Below are positions 7,759-15,020 of a stretch of DNA of 15,020 bases, piece by piece. Positions within the stretch are counted from its first letter, which is position 1. The number at the start of each line of letters is the position of its first letter. This DNA comes from Trachelipus rathkii (taxonomy: Eukaryota > Arthropoda > Malacostraca > Isopoda > Trachelipodidae). The translations under genes and the position numbers were made by a program. The notes under the pieces were generated by a model. That model saw only the letters and a program-made list of their open reading frames with translations. It was not told the origin of the DNA and did not search any database. Where the stretch lies: assembly GCA_015478945.1 (NCBI GenBank), contig JABUQX010124188.1:15001-30020 (forward strand), given 5' to 3'.

Positions 7759-8757
7759 AGAAATAAAATTACATGACTTATAATTGAGTAATATATGAAA
7801 GTATAGGGGTACTATGGATAATTATAGGTAACCTTAAAAGCCTAGATCCGGTAGTACGTACTATGGGTCAGCAGTCCTCCGAGAACAGTTCAAGGGCAAA
7901 TGTAACTAGAAAACTATGAATACAGCATACACGGAAAATAATTGCAATTTGTAAATTATCAGGGAGACATTATTTAGCCAATAGGTACGGCGGGAATTAA
8001 AGAAAAAGAAAAGTATGAAGTTTGTTCCATGTCTTGTGTTAAAAAATTAAAATTGTGTTAAGAATGTTAGAACAAGAAGTTAAGGTTTTATTCGAAGAAT
8101 TTCAAGATGTCGTCACCCATTACTTCCGAATGAGAGGCTTGCAAAGGTGCCGAAACTGCTGTAGTTATGTTTTTTCTTCTAAATTCTAAGATAATATCCG
8201 CAAGCGAGGTAAAAGGATAGAACGATGGATAGAGTCGTGGGGTCTGCGGCCTACCTGAGAAGGACGACGGGGGGGAAGGACATTCGTGCCTCATTGTCAT
8301 CCGGTTCGAGTCAAACCCCCTAAACAGGAGTATAACGAAGATAAAATAATATGTTTCATCTCCAAAACGAGTGAAAAATATGGTATTCTGGAACCTTTAT
8401 GCTCTCGAGACTCATAGCAGGGTTTCAAAGGTGCACATCATAGAGCGCTGCCACGCTAGATTTGTCAGGTCCTAAAGACTTTGTTGTTACTAAATATTTA
8501 AAGGAGTGATATTAATAAATGTATAGTCAGAGATCATAAAATTAGATATTTATTTTAAAGTTTTCTATAGATCAAATGTCATGTAACCTTGGGGGCCCCG
8601 AGGGGTGGAATTCTATATCAAAAAAATGTTATTATAATTGTATTGCCTGTATTGATTAATAAAGGTATTTGTTAGGGTAGGTTAGCAATGGCCTGAAGCC
8701 TTCGGGAGAGTAGCTGGCGCATAAATAACTAGACTAGTACGATATTATAAAAAGACG
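7759..8757. other. Non-coding interval, no gene found
   Basis: About 1 kb of mixed-composition DNA. No open frame carries a family motif; the 70-codon minus-strand frame at 8088-8300 is unsupported. A 12-bp perfect palindrome TAGTACGTACTA lies at 7852-7863. A tRNA B-box-like GGTTCGAGTC occurs near 8303, without a matching acceptor or T-stem. Confidence 0.6.
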
Positions 8758-8857
8758 CTATATATAATATCTATATATGTATATATATATATATATATAA
8801 TATATATATATAATTATATATATATATATATATAATATTATATATATATATATAATA

Positions 8858-8888
<31 letters not shown>

Positions 8889-8890
8889 AT
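8758..8890. repeat. (AT)n microsatellite, left outer flank of the foldback element
   Basis: Near-pure AT repeat ending exactly where the left outer inverted repeat begins. Confidence 0.93.
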
Positions 8891-8965
8891 ATGGTAATAG
8901 TTCGGTTTAAGGTAATGTGTCAGATTATCGATATTTTAAGAAAGATAATCGATTTTATAATCATC
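8889..8965 (+). repeat. Outer inverted repeat, left copy
   Basis: Begins ATGGTAATAGTTCGGTTT and contains ATCGAT and GATAATCG boxes that recur in the same order in the reverse complement of 10670-10745. Confidence 0.7.
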
Positions 8966-9188
8966 CACCATGCAACTCGTGCCAAGTGTTCGATCAAAAT
9001 CAATTTAGTATTGAATGGTTGGTAATGATTTTTTATTTTAGGTAAGAAAAATTAAAATTTGATTTGCTATAAAAAGAACTTACTTTTTTAGTTTTTGAGC
9101 TTTCAAATTGATTTATTTTCAAATCATTTTAATATTTTTTTAGTTTATTTCGGACGTAAATATTTTATTTTGCGGGAATAAGTGTTTG
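8966..9188. other. AT-rich spacer between left outer repeat and microsatellite
   Basis: About 75% A+T, without open frames or a clear counterpart on the right side of the foldback element. Confidence 0.5.
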
Positions 9189-9192
9189 TATA

Positions 9193-9223
<31 letters not shown>

Positions 9224-9232
9224 CTATATATA

Positions 9233-9266
<34 letters not shown>

Positions 9267-9301
9267 GATATATATATATATTATATATATATATATATAT
9301 A
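9189..9301. repeat. (AT)n microsatellite, left side between outer and inner arms
   Basis: Near-pure AT repeat directly before the left inner arm. Confidence 0.92.
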
Positions 9302-9682
9302 TGGGTGAGATTTTTTTTAATTTTCACAGTATATAACTAGAGACCGACAGCTTCTACAGTAAAACAAATTATTATATACTAGGGACCGGCAGCTCCTACA
9401 GTAAGACAAATTATATATTTGGAATCAGCGGAAAATTCTAAGGATGGGATTTTTTTCCCATTTAGGGGGCTCGAGCCGACGGGGGACAGAGGGGGGGACG
9501 TTTCATACCCCGGAAGGGGATGGTCGGAGGAACCCCGCGACACCGAAAAAACAAAGAGCGGGGGTTCCGGTAGGACCATCCCCGGAGGGGGGATTTAGGT
9601 CCCCCCGTCGTCCACCGGAGGCCGAGAGACCCCTGACTCCTGCCACTTTGCGGTTAGCCTATGGTATTCCTTTAAGTTAAAA
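9302..9682 (+). repeat. Long inner inverted-repeat arm, left (GC-rich core)
   Basis: Reverse-complement partner of 9727-10152. Shared blocks in order include ACTGTAGGAGCTG on the opposite strand, AATTTTCCGCTGATTC, GGACGTTTCATACCCCGG, CATCCCCGGAGGGGGG, CCGTCGTCCACCGG and CTATGGTATTCCTTTA. The core (about 9465-9640) is GC-rich with G and C homopolymers, a sharp contrast to its AT-rich surroundings. Arm differences are mainly one-base gaps in homopolymers. It carries a 42-bp tandem duplication at 9336-9419. Confidence 0.9.
9336..9419 (+). repeat. 42-bp tandem duplication within the left inner arm
   Basis: Two adjacent units start ACTAGAGACCGACAGC (9336) and ACTAGGGACCGGCAGC (9378), with a period of 42 bases. 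The right arm holds only one unit (about 10080-10119). Confidence 0.85.
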
Positions 9683-9726
9683 AAAAGTTTTAATAAATTT
9701 TACTTCAAAAAACACTTTGGTATTAC

Positions 9727-9976
9727 TTTAAACTAAAGGAATACCATAGGGTAAACCGCAAAGAAGGCAGGAGTCGGGGGCTCTCGGCCTCCCGGTGGAC
9801 GACGGGGGGGACTAATTCCCCCCTCCGGGGATGGTCTCGGACCCCCGCTCTTGGGTTCTTTGGTGTCGCGGGGGTTCTCCGACATCCCCTCCGGGGTATG
9901 AAACGTCCCCCCTCTGTCCCCGTCGGCTGGAGCCCCCAAAATGGGGGGAAATAATTTTAAATTTTTTGATAAAATA

Positions 9977-10038
<62 letters not shown>

Positions 10039-10148
10039 AAAAAAATAAATCCCATCCTTAGAATTTTCCGCTGATTCAAATTATAATTGTTTTACTGTAG
10101 GAGCTGCGGTCCCTAGTTACATACTGTGAGCATTCAAAAAAAATCTGA

Positions 10149-10152
<4 letters not shown>
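9727..10152 (-). repeat. Long inner inverted-repeat arm, right
   Basis: Reverse complement of 9302-9682, separated from it by a loop of about 44 bases (9683-9726). It differs by an AT-rich insert with a 54-base A run near 9955-10050 and by having one copy of the 42-bp unit. The match resumes outside the insert at CCATCCTTAGAATTTTCCGC. Confidence 0.9.
9980..10033. repeat. Poly-A run of 54 bases
   Basis: Uninterrupted A run in the right inner arm. The matching place in the left arm has only T7 flanked by GGGA and CCC. Confidence 0.95.
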
Positions 10153-10193
<41 letters not shown>

Positions 10194-10324
10194 AAATATA
10201 TATAGTATTAATTTAATACTATATATAATCATTAATATATATTATATATTATAACGATATATATGATATATATATCCCTAACTGGGCTGTGATATTATAT
10301 ATATATATATATATAAAAATATAT

Positions 10325-10369
<45 letters not shown>

Positions 10370-10455
10370 TATATATATATGTTATGCTTAGTATGATGTA
10401 TATTTATATAATATTAGTAGATATATATATTTATCACATATATTATTATAAATAT
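10151..10455. repeat. (AT)n microsatellite, right side between inner arm and outer repeat
   Basis: Long AT repeat broken by a small island (CCCTAACTGGGCTGTG near 10276) and by several phase changes. It is longer than its left counterpart. Confidence 0.88.
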
Positions 10456-10669
10456 ATTAATTTAAGATTAAAATGTTCTAATTTTTTTAAATTTTTAATA
10501 ATTTTATTGTAACTCACAGCATTTAAGTTAATATATAAGCGTAACTACTAATAAACCAAATATGTGTCTTTGTTTTGAAAATTATTGTTAATGTAGATTT
10601 TGCCAAAGGCCGTGCCACTCTTTAACGTGTTCGAACAAACCTATATTTTATATATGGGTAACAACAATA
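10456..10669. other. AT-rich spacer before right outer repeat
   Basis: Mixed AT-rich DNA without open frames. I could not align it convincingly with the left spacer 8966-9188. Confidence 0.45.
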
Positions 10670-10745
10670 TCCAATAACCTAGCCGATTATCGGAAAAAAA
10701 CAATCGATATTTGAAAACATACCTCAAACCGAACTATTACCATAT
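10670..10745 (-). repeat. Outer inverted repeat, right copy
   Basis: The reverse complement begins ATGGTAATAGTTCGGTTT, as at 8891. Its last 24 bases are nearly identical to the left copy and the rest is weaker. Confidence 0.7.
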
Positions 10746-10903
10746 ATCTATATATAACTATATACTATGATATATATATATATAGTATATGGTATATATA
10801 TTACCGATACGTAACTATAATATAAATAAGGGATATATATATATATTATATTAGTATATATATATCTATATATCAGTATATAGTATTAATATTATATATA
10901 TTA
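10742..10903. repeat. (AT)n microsatellite, right outer flank of the foldback element
   Basis: AT repeat with interruptions. The DNA beyond it does not match the DNA beyond the left flank. Confidence 0.88.
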
Positions 10904-11460
10904 CTAACTTCCATTTGTTTTTTTTACTTATGTTGAACGATATATTTTTAATAAAGGGTTAACAATAAATGTAGTGTTCCATGTGAATTATCACGATTTT
11001 TTTTTTTTTTAACCTTCAACGAGATAGCAATGTTATTCCAAACTCAATTTGCCGAGAAAGATAGCAATGTTATTCTGAACTCCTTTTATCTTATCTCTTT
11101 TAACGGGAAAAGTAACATAAAATATCCGGTAATAAATAAGTTAAAAAAAATATTTTTTTTTATATTAAATCATCATTACTATTTTTATTTTAAACTTCCA
11201 CAATGATAACAATGTTATTCCAAACTCCCTTTTCCTTATATTTTATAAAGAGGGAAAAATACCATAAATATGTATCTATCATTTGAACGGGAATTGCAAC
11301 CAACTAAATTTTTTACGTCATAACGGGATTTTAGGCACGGCCTAGCCTACTTTTTACGTTAATAATATAAAATGACGATCGATCCTTTCCGTCTAAAGGA
11401 GGCATTTTTTTAGAAAATTTCTATTTTTGTTAATATTTTTTTACGTTCTACAACTTTAAT
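10904..11460. other. AT-rich non-coding interval holding a three-copy short repeat
   Basis: No coding sequence. The notable content is GATARCAATGTTATTC in three copies, listed separately. Homopolymer T and A runs are frequent. Confidence 0.6.
11023..11227 (+). repeat. Three copies of a 23-bp unit, GATARCAATGTTATTCYRAACTC
   Basis: Copies lie at 11023-11045, 11060-11082 and 11205-11227. Similarity around the first and third copies extends upstream (AACCTTCAACGA against AAACTTCCACAA) and, after the second and third, into CTCCTTTT/CTCCCTTTTCCTTAT and a later GGGAAAA stretch, suggesting an older duplication of a larger unit. In the third copy ATAACA-A-TGTTAT is a perfect inverted repeat. Confidence 0.8.
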
Positions 11461-11727
11461 GATATATATAATATATTACAATAGGTGGATTAGTGTTATA
11501 TACTTCCTATATAAGTATATATATAATATATATTAATATATATATATATATAAGTATATATAATAATATAATAATATGTTATATAATATATATAATATAG
11601 TATACTATATATATAATGTTATATATATATATATATATAAATAGTAATAATATATATATATATATACTATAGTAATTATATATATAGATCTATAATATAT
11701 GAAGTATATATGATATATATAATATAA
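11461..11727. repeat. (AT)n microsatellite, interrupted
   Basis: AT-dominated DNA with frequent phase slips and a few non-AT islands. Confidence 0.88.
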
Positions 11728-11763
11728 TGGATAATTGGGTTTAGAAGAGGACCAATCCGTATC

Positions 11764-12046
11764 TCAAAAACTACAAAAGCCACAAGGAAAAGGAATACAT
11801 TGCTGGAATGCTGGGTCCAATTTTAGTGCGCAAAATGTAAAAAAAAAAAAAAAATAAATATATTATTATACTATATATATAGTATATATATATCAATATA
11901 TATATATCTAATAATATAATATATATATAGTATATATTATATATATATATATATGCTCAAACTAACAATAGCTACAGCGAAAAGAGATACATTTTTGGAA
12001 TCCTGGTAAATTTTAGATAGAAAATGTAAAAAAAATGAAAAATAAA
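11764..12046 (+). repeat. Two diverged copies of a unit of about 85 bp, each ending in an A run
   Basis: Copy one (11764-11848) and copy two (11955-12046) share AAAAACTACAAAAGCCAC-like then GGAATACATT..GGAAT-CTGG, AATTTTAG and AAAATGTAAAAAAA in the same order. Copy one is followed by an A run and (AT)n, copy two by A-rich DNA. The family is not recognised. Confidence 0.7.
11855..11954. repeat. (AT)n microsatellite between the two 85-bp copies
   Basis: AT repeat beginning after the A run of the first copy and ending at the second copy. Confidence 0.88.
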
Positions 12047-12479
12047 AATATATTGTTAATATTTAGTAATAAATTAGAGGCCTATTTAGAGAACGCTTTT
12101 TAGTGGTGGCTTAAACTCGCGATGCCTAAGGCATATAGTATAGTTATTAATTTTTGTGCTTTTATGTTTTTTTTACTATATTGATATATCCCTCTAATGG
12201 GTATTATGTCATATTTTCTCTGATTGGCACGTAGTCGTGTGGTCTCTTTTTTGCTTTTTCTCGTGGGAACTTATCGGTGTGGTGAGTGTTAACTATTTCC
12301 CTCTCTTCCGGGGAGGGTCTCCTGGAATCCCCGCTTCTTTTGGTATATTTGGTTGTCTGTGGTGGTTTTCCTTTCCGCCCTCCCTATCTGTTTTGTGTAA
12401 TTTTGGAAAACTGTCCTTTGTTCGCCCGTTGCGTGCTTCTGAGCCCCTAACATTGTCTCTTTTATGTGTTTACCTTATC
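12047..12479. other. Non-coding interval, moderate complexity
   Basis: About 430 bases less AT-extreme than the surroundings, with GGGGAGGGTCTCCTGGAATC near 12310. An open frame starts at 12237, but its second half is encoded by T-rich low-complexity DNA and the first half shows no motif I know. It could be a fragment of a mobile element's untranslated region; I cannot name it. Confidence 0.4.
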
Positions 12480-13780
12480 AAATATATATATATTTATTTT
12501 GTTTATTTTTTTTTTATTTATTATATCAATGAGCTTCCATCTATTTTTCGATATGTTATTATATTTTTATTTTTATTTATATTATTTTTTTTATTTTTTT
12601 TTTTTTTGTTTATATTATTTTTTCTGAAAGTTATCATTTTATTAATGAATTATAATAATATTATATTTTCATTTGCTTTATAATAAATTATTATTTGCAT
12701 ATTAGTTGTATTTTTGATTTATTTATTTTATTTTATTTTTTTATTCATCAACCGAAATACTAAATTTTACTCAAGGCTTAATTTTTTTGAATGGTAATTC
12801 CTTTTTTCGCTGGGTAGTATTTGTTATTGGTTTTGTGAGTATTATCGTTATTTTTTTTTTTTTTTTTTTTTTTTTACAGTTTCTTGGTGTCAGTTAATAT
12901 TTTGTTCTCCATGTGTATTTCTATACATTGTTATTTTTCCTTCTCTCCCTGTAACTATTTGTTGTTTTTGTGTAGATGATTAGTTTGAACTGGTTTTGAT
13001 TTGATTGTATTAGTTGTTGCTCTCTATACTATAATTTCACCATATATAATTTTTTACTATATATTATTATTTTTTTGTATATTTGATTATTATTATATTA
13101 TTTATTATATTTATTTATTATTTTTATTTTTTATATTTTTATTTTTTTTTTTTTTTATTTATGATATTATTTATTTTCTTTTTTTTTTTTAATATTTTAT
13201 TAAGTATTATGCACTATTAATTTTTACATTATTTATTTATATTTTTTAATTTTTGATTATTATTAATTATTTTTTATAGGTAGTAGTTTTTATTTTATGG
13301 TACTGATATTATATTTATTTTAATCTTAAAGGAACTACTATTCTTATTATATTTCTTTATTTATTTTTTTTTATTTTTTTTTTATTTTTATCGTTGTTTT
13401 TCGTAGCGTTAGATATATTTATTACGTAAATTATTTATTTGATTAGATTATATTTTACCTTTATAAATTTTTAGATATATAATATATATATATATAATTA
13501 ATTTATTAATATAAGTTCTTTTTATTTACTAGTTATTTGTTTTTTTATTTATTTTTTATATCTAATATATTTTTTGACATTGCTCTCTTGTCAGAACGTA
13601 AGATGAACATCGTGTTACATATATTTTTATTGAATTTATATATTATTTTATATTTTTTTTATTTTTTTGTACTAATTTATATATATATTGTCTATATATA
13701 CTTAATACTAGTATTACTATATAAATAATAGTAATAGTATATAATAGTAATATATTGACTATATATTATATAGGTTATAG
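12480..13780. repeat. T-rich low-complexity tract (plus strand)
   Basis: Around 1.3 kb dominated by T runs and TTTA/TTAT words on the plus strand with few C or G bases. Open frames here are runs of Phe, Ile, Leu and Tyr caused by composition and are not genes. Stretches near 12770-12990 are less extreme. Confidence 0.85.
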
Positions 13781-14376
13781 TCAGTGTGCCGGTTTTATTA
13801 AAAGAGGAGCCACAGGAGGCCCGGGCTTCCTCTAAAAAATATGCAACCAAAACAATATGATTTTTATTTAAGGTAAAATAGCTTTTAACCTAAATTATCT
13901 ACTTTTAAATAATGTAAAATAATGTAAATAATTCACTAATGTATTATTATGAAAATATATTTATCGTGTTATAAAAATTTATGTAATCAAAATTTTTTTT
14001 AAGTATTTACATCACATTTTTTTTTTAAAGGTCGAAATTAACTGTAGAAAATTTTCTCCTTTCATGAAATTGTGATGAAAAAAAGAAACAATTTCACTTC
14101 TGAAAATGATATATTAGAGTTTAGGGCCACCTTTTTTTCATAAGTAGAGATTTCTTTTTTCTGCCAATTTCAGGAGGATATCTTCCTATTTTATAGATTT
14201 ATTTTAGAAGAATAAAAAGGAAATAAAAAATAAAAGAAATCTTTGAAATAACACAATTAATACTTTTAAGTAGTTGTATGGTCCTTCTTTAATTTCCAAC
14301 TTTAAAATAATCAGTCTTTTTCGCCAAGCACAATAAAAATAAAAATTTTAATCTACGTAACGGCTTTAATTCATAG

Positions 14377-14426
14377 CTATTTTAATTACAAATTCAAAAT
14401 ACTATTTTAATTGTGAATTCAAAATA
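14377..14426 (+). repeat. 25-bp tandem duplication
   Basis: CTATTTTAATTACAAATTC (14377) and CTATTTTAATTGTGAATTC (14402) each continue into AAAATA. Two adjacent units differ at three bases. Confidence 0.85.
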
Positions 14427-14479
14427 CCTAATTTCAAGAATATATATAGTTTTCATTTGTATCAACTGGGAAAAATACT

Positions 14480-14520
14480 ATATGCAAATGTACACTGTAC
14501 AGCAACTATGATTTGCATAT
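14480..14520. repeat. Inverted octamer pair with palindromic spacer
   Basis: ATATGCAAAT (14480-14489) and its exact reverse complement ATTTGCATAT (14511-14520) are 21 bases apart. The spacer includes TGTACACTGTACA (14489-14501). ATGCAAAT is the classic POU-factor octamer; regulatory function is only a possibility. Confidence 0.6.
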
Positions 14521-15020
14521 CGACTAAATGAGAGTACATGATTGTTTACGTAGATTCCCAAGATATTACATCAGAGTTATTTTGAAGACCAAAGATTTAA
14601 GTTTTAAAAAAAAAAATTTTAAACCATAAAAATATATATACATTGTTGGAAGGTGGAGATTTTTCTATAGGTCACCATTGCACATTTTGAGAGCTGCAAT
14701 ACTAGAAACCCGCAAAATGGATAATTTATTGACCTTGGTTTGGTGTCAGTGGAAATAGAATTGTACTTATTTAAGAAATGTAATTTCCGGAGATAAGCAA
14801 ATATTGTATCAATATTAAAGGATGGCCAGTCTATCTAAATGTGATGTAGGATGTTAAGATTATTTATTATCATTTAGTCTCAAAAGAAAAAGATGTATGA
14901 AAATATATAATAAGGAAAGAAAGAAGATTAAAAGTTGCCTACGTAGGAGGAAAAAAATAAGAGAGAAATGAGCGGTTTGGAAGCAGAATGAATGGGGACT
15001 TACAAGGATATTGGAAGCTA

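Larger units (their letters stand above)
6063..7760 (+). mobile_element. LINE (non-LTR retrotransposon), 5'-truncated and degenerate, with 3' UTR and (AT)n tail
   Basis: Recognisable protein remnants run in order: RT fingers, palm motifs, thumb, then the C-terminal region typical of a widespread arthropod LINE family. No endonuclease precedes RT, so the copy is 5'-truncated, the usual outcome of incomplete target-primed reverse transcription. A non-coding 3' region with a hairpin follows, then GGGAAGAGGATAAAAAAG and an (AT)n tail. I cannot fix the clade by eye; an RTE/CR1-like assignment is a guess. Several stops and frame changes make it inactive. Confidence 0.85.
8889..10745. mobile_element. 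Nested inverted-repeat (foldback) element of unknown family
   Basis: The outer ends are inverted copies. The 24 bases starting ATGGTAATAGTTCGGTTT at 8891 reappear in reverse complement at 10720-10743 with a single mismatch, and weaker similarity continues for about 75 bases. Inside, long arms of about 380-430 bases (9302-9682 and 9727-10152) are reverse complements apart from small indels and two larger asymmetries. (AT)n blocks separate the outer repeats from the inner arms and flank the whole structure; sequence beyond those blocks no longer matches. No transposase is encoded. It could be a non-autonomous foldback or MITE-like element, two copies of one element in head-to-head orientation, or a long-read palindrome artefact. 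Confidence 0.6.
13781..15020. other. AT-rich non-coding DNA to the window end
   Basis: No supported gene. A short GC island at 13795-13836 contains GCCCGGGC and imperfect AGAGGA...TCCTCT arms. A 25-bp tandem duplication and an inverted octamer pair are listed separately. The last 140 bases are A/G-rich. Confidence 0.6.

Noticed and set aside
8225..8330. tRNA or tRNA-derived SINE suggested by GGTTCGAGTC
   Set aside because: The bases around the box do not form a T-stem, and no convincing A box or acceptor stem lies upstream.
8665..8690. TTAGGGTAGGTTAG, resembling arthropod telomere repeats
   Set aside because: Only one or two imperfect units; no array.
9444..9981. Two facing open frames giving similar Gly/Pro-rich peptides (sharing GTFHTPEG and PRRPP)
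   Set aside because: They are mirror translations of the two inverted arms. The arms differ by indels that change frame between the shared words, so there is no sign of coding selection.
12237..12683. 148-codon open frame with a hydrophobic C-terminal half
   Set aside because: The second half is encoded by T-rich low-complexity DNA, which yields Phe/Ile/Leu by composition. The first half has no recognisable domain.
13001..13728. Short hydrophobic open frames that look like membrane proteins
   Set aside because: Composition artefacts of the T-rich tract.
1..15020. CRISPR array, bacterial operons or rRNA genes
   Set aside because: No regularly spaced repeats with unique spacers, no ribosome-binding-site-led gene clusters, and no conserved rRNA segments. 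The window is eukaryotic repeat DNA.

Overview
This is a repeat-dense, AT-rich eukaryotic window with no intact cellular gene. Three things point to an arthropod, most likely a decapod crustacean: long (AT)n microsatellites every kilobase or so, a decayed LINE whose 3' half resembles a family I associate with decapod genomes, and a chromoviral-style Ty3/gypsy element. The taxon is an inference from repeat content only.

Layout. Positions 1-5991 are best read as one Ty3/gypsy LTR retrotransposon on the minus strand. A partial 3' LTR is cut by the window edge (1-172). It is followed inward by a polypurine tract (176-184), integrase, RNase H, reverse transcriptase, protease and gag (stop at 207, gag beginning near 4277). 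A second LTR copy ends with TGTAGCGG at 5991. Several frameshifts break the polyprotein, yet the RT YIDD box, the RNase H acidic residues and the integrase D-58-D-35-E triad all remain. The 4.3-5.8 kb stretch between gag and the recognisable LTR copy holds an (AT)n block and a 39-base G run; its inner LTR border and primer binding site could not be placed.

Positions about 6063-7760 are a 5'-truncated, inactivated LINE on the plus strand. It has a broken RT domain, a C-terminal region, and a 3' UTR with a strong hairpin, and it ends directly in an (AT)n tail. Positions 7761-8757 hold nothing I can name.

Positions 8889-10745 form a nested inverted-repeat (foldback) structure. Short outer terminal repeats and long GC-rich inner arms face each other across a loop of about 44 nt, with (AT)n blocks between the shells and at both outer ends. 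I do not recognise the family, and a long-read palindrome artefact remains possible.

Positions 10.9-12.1 kb hold two small unrecognised repeat families, one with three copies and one with two. From 12.48 to 13.78 kb the plus strand is strongly T-rich low-complexity DNA. From 13.78 to 15.02 kb the DNA is AT-rich and non-coding, with a 25-bp tandem duplication and an inverted pair of octamer motifs.
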